The position numbers and the translations under genes are program-made. The notes beneath the pieces were generated by a model. The model was not told the DNA's origin and ran no database searches. It was given only the letters and a program-made list of their open reading frames with translations. From Alphaproteobacteria bacterium MarineAlpha12_Bin1 (GTDB lineage: Bacteria > Pseudomonadota > Alphaproteobacteria > UBA6615), in assembly GCA_002937505.1 (NCBI GenBank), contig PTJY01000003.1, positions 62,001 to 126,000 of the forward strand: a stretch of DNA of 64,000 bases, given 5' to 3'. This document shows positions 10,601 to 20,094 of the stretch, piece by piece (the stretch's first letter is position 1; each line of letters opens with the position of its first letter).

Positions 10601-10768
10601 GGGAAAGAATTGAGTATTCATCCGCCAAGCCCCTACGAGACCCGCAAGCAACATGATAACAATGAGCAAATTAGAGGCAGTAGGGTGGCGGGCAAATACT
10701 GAAATCAAACCCTTGGATTCATTTTTTTCTGCATAGGATGTAGATTTATTATCTAGCTTACCAGTCAC
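7616..10768 (-). CDS. RND efflux transporter permease (AcrB/AcrD/AcrF family)
   Basis: 1050 aa; duplicated RND topology; TM4 GIVVDDAIVIGE proton-relay Asp pair intact; GLSGIAVNDSIVLI in second half. Confidence 0.93.
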   Translation of the reverse strand: MTGKLDNKSTSYAEKNESKGLISVFARHPTASNLLIVIMLLAGLVGAWRMNTQFFPNFGLDIIVVNVKWNGASAQDVDLSIVQSIESETRFLDEVKRVGSTAREGSASIVVEFNQGADMQAALSNVEAAVSQVTSLPKDSEAPKITRVVRYDTIARLGLSGPYSEDSLRQFAKRMRNEMMNLGIDRVTFSGLRDPEIWVEVDPNKLRSLDLSLSQVAQSISKVSQDIPSGETGSGSKQIRSLGLEDSAYGISKISVKNNDGGGKLYISDISIVHETFDNEQVTVSSSGLPAIELKVQRATTADSLKTAKILDKYLENVSSSFPSDLSVVKYGVESNLVKERIWLLIKNGLGGLVLVTLILFIFLNTKVAFWVGLGIPAALMAALAVMALTGQSINMISLFALILVLGIVVDDAIVIGEHAEYLHRKGHSALEAAEKSALRMSAPVFSSTLTTIATFIPLFLIGDVIGAIIIAIPLAVCAALSASLFECFLALPGHMKSALSSTKEKTTGLRARFNQTFNKFRDGPFRKCILLAVKLRYLTISLSICALILSVGLVTGGRVGFTFFPSVEPDIVYANFRLVPGSGRTSTESAVNKIELAAYAVERELGFLPNSLIVKTVAKVGRTSGSFQSAQNYGDEVGSVFLELIPADIRDVRTQDFLKKWRENLPDIAGLDIISLNPAQGGPPGRELDVRVSGGQPETLKRVGVQIRNLLESYPGVDSVDDDLPYGKSEIVMKVTEKGKALGYTTESVATQVRHAYSGVIAKRFARDDDEVLIRVRLNKKMLSIKSLGELNLSSPKGINTPLSEVVNFIEKTGFALVRRENGMRQVAITAEIDEMLTSGSQVIRNLERDGIYSISESNGLKVHFSGKAEEQQETFADMQVGAIVGLTLMYLILSWVFSSFLRPFAVMAIIPFSLIGAIMGHWIMGFDLTILSMISLLGLSGIAVNDSIVLITTIDGRIKSGEETQSAVCEGTLDRLRAVLLTSLTTIGGLAPLMLETSLQARFLIPMATTIVFGLMIVTLLVLFLVPAFVMVGDDFKNIRMNYKKAYN

Positions 10769-10776
10769 AACTTTAG

Positions 10777-12012
10777 CTACTCTAATTTTGTTCTTACTTT
10801 TAGGCCTGGTGCGACTTCTGGTATACGCGTGGTAACGATCAAATCACCATCCTGCACTTCTCCAGTTATAATTAAATGTTCTCCATCGCGAGCCACAACT
10901 TTTATAACACGTTCCTCAAGCCGTCCATTGTTAAAAAGGTACACAGTATCATCAGAATATATAGCAGATTCTATAACTCTAAATGAATTTGGGTATACAA
11001 TATCTGGTGTTTTGGTTTGTACAAATGCTCCTGGTCGAAGGTCCTTTAGTTTACCGTTCGGGTGAACAGAGGCATAGACCCATACTCCACCTGAAGCTGC
11101 ATCAAATTCACCTTCTGCTCTATTTAATGTAGCCTTCAGTTCTATGGTGTTAACGCCGGAGCTCCAGACAACCATTGCCGGACGTCCATTGAGCTCGCCA
11201 AGAGATGTTATTCTTCCGTATTGTTCATCACTCATGTGAAACAACACCTCCAAATTAATATTATCAATAATCTGAGCTACATAATCTCTTGAGTTCACCC
11301 ACTTACCAATTCCAACAGATATGTTAGTAAGAACCCCATCGAAGGGTGCCCTTAAAATGGTCTCATTCAGATTGCGTTTGGCTATATCGACTCTTACCTC
11401 TGAGCGTAATATTGATGCATCTAATCTTTTAATTTTAGCTTTCAGTCTCTGAGTTTCATAATCATTACTAATACGAAGTTGCCTGGAAGATAGATAGGCA
11501 AAATTTGATTCATCATTAGCCTTCTTCGAAATAATTCCCTCACCAGATAAAGTTACCCGTCTTTCAAGTTCTAGTTTCCGTAACTCTTCTTGTTTTTTAT
11601 AAGTTTCACTTAACGCCTCATTTTTTCTTATTTGCACCAGGATCTCTTCTCTAGATGATCTGTTTTCTGATAACGCCGCCTCAGAATCGGTCAACGATGC
11701 TTTAAAATTAAAAGGATCTATCGCTATTAGAATTTCTCCACGGGATACTAGGCCGCCTTCATGAAAATTGTCTCCAATTTCAATAATCCTGCCCTCCACG
11801 AGGGGCCTTAAATCAGCCTCCCTAGCGGCAACTATTTTACCTGATAGATGTAGCGTCGGCTGTGAATCTATTTTTGCAACCCTTACTGTATCAACAACCC
11901 ATTCTTTCTCGATAGTGAGACGCTCAGACACGCTAGGAGAGGATTTAATTAGGAAAAAGTAGCCTCCGACTCCGATCATAAGCACAATAAAAACTAAGAA
12001 TATTTGCTTCAT
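10777..12012 (-). CDS. RND efflux periplasmic adaptor (membrane fusion protein)
   Basis: ORF track starts at TTG 12039; ATG at 12012 (MKQIFLVFIVLMIGVGGYFF) is a better start, with N-terminal TM; lipoyl/barrel-sandwich hybrid domains. Confidence 0.88.
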   Translation of the reverse strand: MKQIFLVFIVLMIGVGGYFFLIKSSPSVSERLTIEKEWVVDTVRVAKIDSQPTLHLSGKIVAAREADLRPLVEGRIIEIGDNFHEGGLVSRGEILIAIDPFNFKASLTDSEAALSENRSSREEILVQIRKNEALSETYKKQEELRKLELERRVTLSGEGIISKKANDESNFAYLSSRQLRISNDYETQRLKAKIKRLDASILRSEVRVDIAKRNLNETILRAPFDGVLTNISVGIGKWVNSRDYVAQIIDNINLEVLFHMSDEQYGRITSLGELNGRPAMVVWSSGVNTIELKATLNRAEGEFDAASGGVWVYASVHPNGKLKDLRPGAFVQTKTPDIVYPNSFRVIESAIYSDDTVYLFNNGRLEERVIKVVARDGEHLIITGEVQDGDLIVTTRIPEVAPGLKVRTKLE

Positions 12013-12499
12013 CACTGGTGGCCTATTCCAGTTATACAAGAGTATTTGTTACCCAGGAAAGAGTTCATCACAAATGCTTATCCAATTATATTGGCATAGG
12101 AATATACAGTTCAAATAATCAATATTTTATAAGTATTATTTTTTTAGGTTAAAACCCAAACAACAGTTCGCAAAGCAGAACAACCACTTAGCACATTTAG
12201 AATAATAAATATAAAAATTAATTTCTGCATTTCTACATCTAACCCACACACTATAATTTGAGCAACCTATCTCTAATTGTTGCAATAAACAGGAACCAAT
12301 AAAGTCTAATATGCGCTAGTGTTCCATTATTTTTTTTTAATTTATTATACTTTTCAAGTCCACACTCAGTACGTATATATTTTTCTATTTTCATTCCAAA
12401 ATCTTTTATAAGAAGTTCACTACAGAGCATATATCACCAATGGAGGAAAAAGCAAAAACCCAAAATTACTCTTTAGCTTAGACGGTTACCCTTAAGAAA

Positions 12500-12576
<77 letters not shown>

Positions 12577-12625
12577 TAAAAAAAATGACAGCGATATAAA
12601 CATCTGTATTAAGAGGATTCAAATC

Positions 12626-12931
12626 CTAGTGACTCCAAGGAACTTTTCTAGACACAGAAAAATTAGCAGCGTATGCCTTAGGCTTGATAATTCTGCTTTT
12701 TGGTTGTTGCACGCTATACTTTAGCCCTCCTTTGTCGGCATACGCCATTGCATCCTCTAAGGTGTCAAAGGTCAATCGGATCTGAGCCATGGTATCCCCT
12801 GCGCCAGACCACCCCATCAAAGGGTCCAGGGACTGACGTTTAGTGGGCTCGTATTCAAGAACCCATTTCTCAGTTTTCGCTTGGCCAGATTGCATAGCTG
12901 TTTTAGCTGGCCTATAAATTCTTGCCCTCAT
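12626..12931 (-). CDS. ETC complex I subunit (NDUFS4-like)
   Basis: MRARIYRPAKTAMQSG...WVLEYEP...LDPLMGWSGAGDTMAQIRLTFDTLEDAMAYA; ORF track starts at TTG 12946, ATG 12931 preferred. Confidence 0.9.
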   Translation of the reverse strand: MRARIYRPAKTAMQSGQAKTEKWVLEYEPTKRQSLDPLMGWSGAGDTMAQIRLTFDTLEDAMAYADKGGLKYSVQQPKSRIIKPKAYAANFSVSRKVPWSH

Positions 12932-12975
12932 CGTTAGTAACCCCAAAGCGTTTTCCCAAAATTAAAACGGGATTA

Positions 12976-13052
12976 TGGTCGGGGCGACTGGATTCGAACC
13001 AACGACTTCCTGCTCCCAAAGCAGGCGCTCTACCAGGCTGAGCTACGCCCCG
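12976..13052 (-). tRNA. tRNA-Pro (anticodon TGG), CCA encoded
   Basis: Reverse complement CGGGGCGTAGCTCAGCCTGGTAGAGCGCCTGCTTTGGGAGCAGGAAGTCGTTGGTTCGAATCCAGTCGCCCCGACCA; loop TTTGGGA. Confidence 0.97.
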
Positions 13053-13168
13053 TTAATACTTTCTAGGCGTTTTATCAATTACTAGCAAACTTAATTGACG
13101 CCCTTAAGGATTTATATAAATTATTTATCTCTCTGTCTCCATAAATTAAATAACTTTATGTATACTTC

Positions 13169-13660
13169 TTATCCTTTACTGCCGCCATAAAATAAAGGAT
13201 GAATCAGTTGATCTCCAACAATTATTCCAAGCTTCTCCACAACGCCGGCATTCACTTCTAGAACTCCTCGAACGGGCTTACCTGATGATATTTTACTTAA
13301 GGATAGTGGGGTAGCATTTTGATATATATATATTATTCTTCCTCCAGAATCCACAAATATCATATCAAGTGAAATAAAAGTATTTAACATCCACATGGTA
13401 GCAATCATTTCTTTCTTATAAAAGAAAAGCATGCCTTCATTCCTTGCAAGTTGCTTCCGATACATAAGACCATATGATTGTTGAATGTTGGTAAAAGCTA
13501 ACTCAACATCAAATTTATGTTTTTCTTTACCCCCCTTAATCACAACACTTGATCTCTCAAAAGTTATATCGTTTCCCGAATTGCCTAATAAGGGCATGAT
13601 AGTAGATTCAATAAACAATGCTAGCACTATCAAGAAAGCGGTTTGTTTAATTTTTTTCAT
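13169..13660 (-). CDS. DUF192 family protein
   Basis: 163 aa; signal-like N-terminus; FTNIQQSYGLMYRKQLARNEGMLFFYKKE...MWMLNTFISLDMIFVD. Confidence 0.9.
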   Translation of the reverse strand: MKKIKQTAFLIVLALFIESTIMPLLGNSGNDITFERSSVVIKGGKEKHKFDVELAFTNIQQSYGLMYRKQLARNEGMLFFYKKEMIATMWMLNTFISLDMIFVDSGGRIIYIYQNATPLSLSKISSGKPVRGVLEVNAGVVEKLGIIVGDQLIHPLFYGGSKG

Positions 13661-13796
13661 ACATTCCTAATTCATTTATATTATTAGAAAGCTAAAAAAC
13701 ATTTAAAAAGTCGAAAATCTATTATATCCATATCTACTTATTAATGGACTAGACCATTGACTAAAACCCTAAGAGGGACACATATTATCTTAATCT

Positions 13797-13880
13797 CACC
13801 TGGGGGAGCCAATAATTGCTGAGAGGTCTTAATAATAAAGACGACCCCTAGAACCTGTCCGGTTAATGCTGGCGAAGGGA
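13797..13880 (+). promoter_or_regulatory. TPP riboswitch (thi box)
   Basis: tGGGGGAGCC...tGCTGAGAGGt...GACCCCtaGAACCTGtccGGTTAATgCtgGCGaAGGGA matches the conserved THI element core (CUGAGA, ACCC, GAACCUG, GGxUAAUxCxxGCGxAGGGA). Confidence 0.95.
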
Positions 13881-13892
13881 CGAGTGGGCAAA

Positions 13893-14687
13893 ATGCATAC
13901 TGATGAAACACATAAGAATAAAAAACAAAGCAAACAAAATCCAAATCCTACGCCACTGGGACTCCATGTACATAATGCAAGATTAGCTTATTCCAACTCT
14001 CCTATATTTGAAAACCTATCCACCGAGATATCAGCTGGAAAATGGACCTGTATTTTAGGCCCCAGCGGCGTAGGAAAATCTGCCCTGCTTCGCATGATTG
14101 TGGGGCTTGGACCTATTGATCCAGCTACTAGGATATTCTCTACTGACGGCACCACCCTTGTAAAAAAAATCTCATGGATGGCCCAACAAGATCTTTTATT
14201 GCCGTGGCTTACCGTTTTTAAAAACGTAGCGCTTGGGTCCCATCTTCGGGGAGTTAAGCCAGATAAAGAAAAAGTGCTGGATCTTTTGAATAAAGTTGGA
14301 ATGCACAAATACTGCAATGATCGCCCGGATATTCTATCTGGCGGGCAAAAACAGAGAGTCGCTCTAGCGCGCACTTTAATGGAGGGTCGTCCAATTGTTT
14401 TAATGGATGAACCATTTTCTTCAGTTGATGCAATAACAAGGAGCAGACTCCAGGAACTAGCTGCTGATCTACTTACTAATCAAACCGTACTGCTAGTCAC
14501 TCATGATCCTTTAGAAGCGTTGCGATTAGGTCACAACATATACGTTATGTCTGGAAAGCCAGCAAAACTTGGTCAGGTGATGCAGCCGAATGATCAAATC
14601 CCCAGAAACCCTAGTAATCACTCTTTACAAGAGATGCATTCGTTAATACTTGCGCAGCTCAAATCTGCTGTAATTGAATCAAATTAA
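13893..14687 (+). CDS. ABC transporter ATP-binding protein, ThiZ-like (thiamine-pyrimidine precursor import)
   Basis: Walker A GPSGVGKSALLR, signature LSGGQKQRVALART, Walker B IVLMDEPF; ATG 13893 preferred over ORF-track start 13866, which lies inside the riboswitch. Confidence 0.9.
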   Translation: MHTDETHKNKKQSKQNPNPTPLGLHVHNARLAYSNSPIFENLSTEISAGKWTCILGPSGVGKSALLRMIVGLGPIDPATRIFSTDGTTLVKKISWMAQQDLLLPWLTVFKNVALGSHLRGVKPDKEKVLDLLNKVGMHKYCNDRPDILSGGQKQRVALARTLMEGRPIVLMDEPFSSVDAITRSRLQELAADLLTNQTVLLVTHDPLEALRLGHNIYVMSGKPAKLGQVMQPNDQIPRNPSNHSLQEMHSLILAQLKSAVIESN

Positions 14688-14698
14688 ACCAGTTCAAA

Positions 14699-15457
14699 AT
14701 GAGCAGAACCAAACCATTAATAATATTTCTTGGGCTAATACTTATTTGGCAACTTATTGTAGTCTTAACTAACGTAGCGCCATTTATTCTACCTTCTCCA
14801 CTAAGCGTTTTGACATCATTACTGGAACGCATTGAAGAACTCGGCAGACATGCCCTCATAACTACTCTTGAAATCACTATCGGTCTATTTAGTGGGACTG
14901 TTATTGGAGTAATTAGTGCATTAATAATGGCTCACTTTAAACCAGCCAGGTCTTGGCTTCTTCCTGTTTTAGTTGTATCTCAAGCAATCCCAGTGTTTGC
15001 TTTAGCCCCAGTATTGGTCCTATGGTTTGGTTATGGCCTATTACCTAAAATAGTTATGGCTACTCTGATAATATATTTTCCAGTGACTGCAGCTTTATAT
15101 GATGGGCTGAGAAGAACCGAAACTGGATGGCTGGAATTAGCCAAAGCTATGGGAGCCTCAAATTTCTCTATTCTTTGGAAAATTCGACTGCCCGCAGCAA
15201 TGCCAGCCTTCGCATCGGGTATTCGCGTGGCTACAGCGGTAGCACCCATAGGCGCTGTTGTAGGTGAATGGGTAGGCTCTTCGGCGGGACTTGGTTATTA
15301 CATGTTATTGATGAATGCCCGCGTTCAAACTGATGCTATGTTCGCTGCCCTATTTGTGCTCGCAATCATTGCTGTTTTTATTTACTACTTAGTAGACAAA
15401 GTATTAAAGAGTTGTATTACCTGGCAAACTGAAAGCAATCCCTCAGACAAATTATAG
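14699..15457 (+). CDS. ABC transporter permease, ThiX-like
   Basis: 252 aa, multi-TM; EAA-like loop ELAKAMGASNFSILWKIRLPAAMPAFASGIRVA. Confidence 0.9.
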   Translation: MSRTKPLIIFLGLILIWQLIVVLTNVAPFILPSPLSVLTSLLERIEELGRHALITTLEITIGLFSGTVIGVISALIMAHFKPARSWLLPVLVVSQAIPVFALAPVLVLWFGYGLLPKIVMATLIIYFPVTAALYDGLRRTETGWLELAKAMGASNFSILWKIRLPAAMPAFASGIRVATAVAPIGAVVGEWVGSSAGLGYYMLLMNARVQTDAMFAALFVLAIIAVFIYYLVDKVLKSCITWQTESNPSDKL

Positions 15458-15476
15458 CCATATAAAGGCAATAAAG

Positions 15477-16427
15477 ATGAAAATATTATTAACTGTTTTA
15501 TGCCTGTTTTTATTTCTTTTAGAAAATAATCCTGCAAAGGCTGAAAAACTGACTGTTCTACTCGATTGGTTTATAAACCCAGACCATGGCCCATTGTTTG
15601 TAGCAAAAGAAAGAGGAGAATTCAGTAATCGTGGTCTTAAAGTAGATTTTAAAGCTCCCGCTGATCCCAATGACCCACCCAAGTTAGTTGCTGCAGGGCG
15701 AGCCGATATAGCAGTGTCCTATCAACCTCAACTTCACCTAATGGTTGAGGCTGGATTACCATTGACCAGAGTAGGCACATTAATAGCTACTCCTCTTAAC
15801 TCAATTGTGTTTTTAAAGGATAGCAACATAAAATCGATTGCAGATTTAAAGGGGAAAAAAATTGGTTTCTCAGTTGGTGGATTTGAAGATGCCCTTCTTC
15901 GTGCAATGTTAGCTAAACATGGATTAAATTTAAAAGACATCGAACTGATTAATGTAAATTTTTCTCTTTCCCCATCTCTTATGAGCGGCCAAGTTGACGC
16001 TGTAATTGGTGCGTTTCGTAATTTTGAGCTTAATCAAATGGAAATCGAGGGTCGTCCAGGAAGAGCACTTTATATAGAGGAGGAAGGCGTTCCAGCCTAT
16101 GATGAGCTGATTATGGTAACCAATAACAAGCTTTTATCTGACCCAAGAATTCCTGATTTCATCGCATCACTTGAAGCAGGAACACAGTTTATCATCAATC
16201 ATCCCAAGAAAGCTTGGAAATTATTCATAAAAAATCGAAATGACTTAGATAACGAATTAAACAGACGTGCGTGGAAGGATACAATTCCACGCTTTTCGCT
16301 TCGACCAGGTGCTTTAGATAAAAATCGGTATAAAAGGTTTGCAAAATTTTTAAAAAATCAGGATCTGATTAAAAAAATACCCCCACTATCAAGTTATGCA
16401 ATTGAAGTATCTAGTGAAAAATATTAA
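15477..16427 (+). CDS. ABC transporter substrate-binding protein, NMT1/THI5-like (ThiY-like)
   Basis: 316 aa, signal peptide; EKLTVLLDWFINPDHGPLFVAKERGEF and DIAVSYQPQLHLM typical of HMP/formylaminopyrimidine binders. Confidence 0.9.
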   Translation: MKILLTVLCLFLFLLENNPAKAEKLTVLLDWFINPDHGPLFVAKERGEFSNRGLKVDFKAPADPNDPPKLVAAGRADIAVSYQPQLHLMVEAGLPLTRVGTLIATPLNSIVFLKDSNIKSIADLKGKKIGFSVGGFEDALLRAMLAKHGLNLKDIELINVNFSLSPSLMSGQVDAVIGAFRNFELNQMEIEGRPGRALYIEEEGVPAYDELIMVTNNKLLSDPRIPDFIASLEAGTQFIINHPKKAWKLFIKNRNDLDNELNRRAWKDTIPRFSLRPGALDKNRYKRFAKFLKNQDLIKKIPPLSSYAIEVSSEKY

Positions 16428-16518
16428 AAACCTAACGTCTTAGATTTACCACCTGGAAGTCACTCACAGACCTACTAGGCCGCATTGGCATCCCAATTAA
16501 GTAATTACTCAATATCCT

Positions 16519-18342
16519 CTATCCGCCTAGAGATGTTTTTTGTCTCTTTTCCGTTTCCTGCTGGCGACGCCATAGTCTGGCATATTTTCCATCTAAACTT
16601 AGCAATAATTGATGGTTTCCTCTCTCCATAATTTCCCCCTGATCCAATAATAATATCTCATCTGCATTAACAATAGTTGAGAGTCTATGAGCAATTACTA
16701 AAGTCGTATGATTTTTAGAAACCTCATCTAAGGATTTTTGTATTTCTCGTTCTGTATGAGTGTCAAGGGCAGAAGTCGCCTCATCAAATAAAAGAACTTT
16801 AGGTTGTTTTAGGATAGTTCTAGCAATAGCTATACGCTGTTTTTCTCCTCCAGATAGTTTAAGCCCTCTCTCTCCCACGTGAGTGTCATAGCCTTTTGGT
16901 AAACCGACTAAAAAATCGTGGATTTGTGCAAGCTTTGCCGCTTCTTCTACCTCAGAAGGTGTCGAATTAGGACGCCCATAGTGGATGTTATAATAAGCTG
17001 AATCATTAAAAAGAACAGTATCTTGTGGAACTATACCAATAGCTGCTCGTAAACTAGTTTGTGTTACTTCACGAACATCTTGTCCATCTATACAAATCTT
17101 ACCTTCATCAACGTCGTAAAACCTGAATAATAGTCTAGAAATCGTAGATTTTCCTGCCCCAGAAGCGCCAACAATAGCCACTTTCTGCCCTGCTGGAACT
17201 TCAAAGTTAATATTATTTAAAATCTTCCTTGATCTGTTATAGGAAAAAGAAACGTTTTTAAAGGTTACTATTCCACAATTAACTGACAAAGGTTTTGCCC
17301 CTTTAGAATCTAGTATCTCCTTTCTCTCTTTTAGCAAACTAAACATACTTTCCATGTCTACCAATGATTGACGAATTTCTCTGTATACAAAACCTAAAAA
17401 ATTAAGAGGCTGAAAGAGTTGCATCATATATAAATTGACGGCTGTAAATTCTCCAACTGTCATTGTGCCTAACATTACTCTTTGACCACTGATTAGTAGC
17501 AATACCGTTAAGCCTAAAGCAATTATTACTCCCTGCCCCACATTTAAAAGAGATAAAGTGGTTAAGCTTTTTACGGCAGCTGTTTCATACCGTTGCATTG
17601 AAGAGTCATAACGATCGGCTTCGTGCTTTTCATTGCCAAAATATTTAACTGTCTCAAAATTAAGCAAGCTATCAATTGCTTTTGTATTTGCCTCAGTATC
17701 ACTTTTGTTCATAGCGCGACGAAATTTGAGTCTCCACTCGGTAAATACAAGCGTAAAAGATATGTATATGACAATTGAAACAAACGTTATGAGGCTAAAT
17801 AGAAAACCAAACATTGACCATAATATTGCACAGACTAGCGTAATCTCGATTAGTGTTGGCAGTATATTGAACAACATAAACCTTAATAAGAAATCGATAC
17901 CTTTAATACCGCGCTCAATAACCCTACTCAGACCTCCAGTTTGTCTGTCTAAATGAAATCTAAGAGCTAAATCATGTAGGTGTTGAAATACTAACAAGGC
18001 AATTTTTCTTATGGCTCGTTGTCCAACCTTAGCAAAAACAAAGTCTCGTAACTCTGCAAAGGCCTGCTGCCCAACACGCAATAAACCGTAACCAACCAAC
18101 AATAATATGGGCAAGTAAAGCCCATAATCAGCTGGCCTAGCTATAACATCAACTGCTAAACCGAAAACTGCAGGAACGGCAACTGTCGCGACTTTCGCAG
18201 CTACAAGAAGAATGACGGCTACGATAACCCTGACCCTCATCTCCAATTGGCCCTTAGGCCAAAGATATGGCAAAAGAGACTTTATTGCTCTCCATTCAGC
18301 ACTTGTTTGTTCTTTACTGGACTTATCGTTTTTAGAAACCAT
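16519..18342 (-). CDS. ABC exporter, ATM1/heavy-metal tolerance type (fused TM and ATPase)
   Basis: 607 aa; RHLDRQTGGLSRVIERG-like segment (FHLDRQTGGLSRVIERGIKGI), Walker A GASGAGKSTISRLLFRFYD, LSGGEKQRIAIARTILK. Confidence 0.92.
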   Translation of the reverse strand: MVSKNDKSSKEQTSAEWRAIKSLLPYLWPKGQLEMRVRVIVAVILLVAAKVATVAVPAVFGLAVDVIARPADYGLYLPILLLVGYGLLRVGQQAFAELRDFVFAKVGQRAIRKIALLVFQHLHDLALRFHLDRQTGGLSRVIERGIKGIDFLLRFMLFNILPTLIEITLVCAILWSMFGFLFSLITFVSIVIYISFTLVFTEWRLKFRRAMNKSDTEANTKAIDSLLNFETVKYFGNEKHEADRYDSSMQRYETAAVKSLTTLSLLNVGQGVIIALGLTVLLLISGQRVMLGTMTVGEFTAVNLYMMQLFQPLNFLGFVYREIRQSLVDMESMFSLLKERKEILDSKGAKPLSVNCGIVTFKNVSFSYNRSRKILNNINFEVPAGQKVAIVGASGAGKSTISRLLFRFYDVDEGKICIDGQDVREVTQTSLRAAIGIVPQDTVLFNDSAYYNIHYGRPNSTPSEVEEAAKLAQIHDFLVGLPKGYDTHVGERGLKLSGGEKQRIAIARTILKQPKVLLFDEATSALDTHTEREIQKSLDEVSKNHTTLVIAHRLSTIVNADEILLLDQGEIMERGNHQLLLSLDGKYARLWRRQQETEKRQKTSLGG

Positions 18343-18402
18343 GACTAGTGTCTAAGCCTGTAATAACCAAAGTCAGATTGTTTGAATAAAGGTATAGAAA
18401 TA

Positions 18403-20094
18403 CTAAATAAAATAAAATAATAGGTATGCTACTAATAAAACGGCTACCCACAATACCATACTACCTGTAGGCCAGGTCCTCGCCAGAACGCCATGAGGCC
18501 CATGGTGACGATAAAGTTGGTATACAAATCTCTCGAAACGATCTATCAAATTAGAACCTAGATGATTATAAAAACTACTGGTCATTATGAAAATATATCT
18601 GATCAAATCCCTGCCAGGTTTTCTGTAAAACCAATCCACATCTAGGTGTGTAGAGTTTAGCTGCTTTGGATATATTCCTTTGCGCAATAGAATTATAAAT
18701 GCGCTCGCCGAAAATAAAAGCAAAAGAGATTGTGATAATATATGAGAGGCAGTGTATGGAACATAATTTATTGGATAAGGAAGTAAGTCGTATAGTAACG
18801 ATGGATACACTCCAATAAATATGCATAAAGCAGCAGCCAATGCCATTGCTATAAGCATGTTTATTGGCGCCTCTTTTACTTTGATTCCGGGCTGACTAGA
18901 AAAAAAAGCAAAGTAGGGAATCTTTATACCCACATAATGTAACGTCCCAGCAGACGCAAAAAGTAAAACTAACCAAGTAACAAAGTATCCTTCATGAGCC
19001 ACGGCCGATAATATTATTGCTTTACTAACAAAGCCGCTAAAGAAAGGAAACGCAGATATTGAAGCTGCTCCAATCATACAAAAGCCAGCTGTAAGAGGCA
19101 TAGATTTAAATAAGCCCCCCAACTGACTTCCCAAAGAGGTGCCTGTACGGTACAAAAGGGCACCAACAGACATTAGCAAAAGAGCCTTGTATATTATGTG
19201 CGTAAATGCATGTGCTGCTGCGCCATTAAGTGCCATTTCTGTTCCAATACCAATTGCAACAACCATAAAACCTAGCTGATTAATTAAACTATATGAGAGA
19301 ACACGACGTAAATCATTTTCCAAAATTGCATAGAAGATAGGAAACGAAGCCATAATAGCCCCTATCCAAATGAGTTCTTCTGTGCCTGCAAAACCTCGAG
19401 CCAGCACATATATGGCTAACTTAGTTGTAAAAATCGATAAAATAACAGTTCCTGTAACGGTTGCTTCCGGATAGGCGTCAACCAACCAGCTATGTAACAG
19501 AGGAAATGCACATTTGATTCCGAAAGCTAAAAATATTAAAAGACCACCTGGAGAATCTAAACCAATATGGCCGAAATCTATGTTACCGGTTTGATGCCAT
19601 CTTATAGTTAATCCAGCAAATAATAACATGCCTGAGCCAATTTGGATTATTAGATAACGAATTGCTGAAGACCTAGCCCTGGCCGTCTTCCGAGCCAATA
19701 TTAAAAAAACTGAAGCAATGGCAGTGATCTCCCAAAAAACAAATAATGAGAGTAAATCACCACAAAACACCGCACCCACACTGGCTCCCCCGTAAATTAA
19801 AGATGCAGGTGCTTCTATACTATCCCGGAGATGAAATGAATAAATACCCCCTATGAAGGAGGCCAATAGAAAGACGTAGGAAAAAAGTCTAGACAGCTGA
19901 TCCACACGCATTAGCTGTAACTCTTGCCCAAAAGCATTCAAGGAAAATAGGTTCCCGTTTGGCAAAGACAAAATAACAAGGAATGCAAACAGTGGTAGAA
20001 TTAAGGTCCAAACTAATCGGACATATCCTTTTAATATCGGAACCAGAATGGCTCCAAAAATCAATATGAGTCCCGGCGGAAACTCAATCATCAA
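18403..20094 (-). CDS. proton-translocating antiporter-like subunit (NuoL/M/N, MrpD-like), third copy in operon
   Basis: 563 aa, about 14 TM; LLSLFVFWEITAIASVFLI, HSWLVDAYPEATVTGTVILS, AAAHAFTHIIYKALLLM. Confidence 0.88.
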   Translation of the reverse strand: MMIEFPPGLILIFGAILVPILKGYVRLVWTLILPLFAFLVILSLPNGNLFSLNAFGQELQLMRVDQLSRLFSYVFLLASFIGGIYSFHLRDSIEAPASLIYGGASVGAVFCGDLLSLFVFWEITAIASVFLILARKTARARSSAIRYLIIQIGSGMLLFAGLTIRWHQTGNIDFGHIGLDSPGGLLIFLAFGIKCAFPLLHSWLVDAYPEATVTGTVILSIFTTKLAIYVLARGFAGTEELIWIGAIMASFPIFYAILENDLRRVLSYSLINQLGFMVVAIGIGTEMALNGAAAHAFTHIIYKALLLMSVGALLYRTGTSLGSQLGGLFKSMPLTAGFCMIGAASISAFPFFSGFVSKAIILSAVAHEGYFVTWLVLLFASAGTLHYVGIKIPYFAFFSSQPGIKVKEAPINMLIAMALAAALCIFIGVYPSLLYDLLPYPINYVPYTASHILSQSLLLLFSASAFIILLRKGIYPKQLNSTHLDVDWFYRKPGRDLIRYIFIMTSSFYNHLGSNLIDRFERFVYQLYRHHGPHGVLARTWPTGSMVLWVAVLLVAYLLFYFI

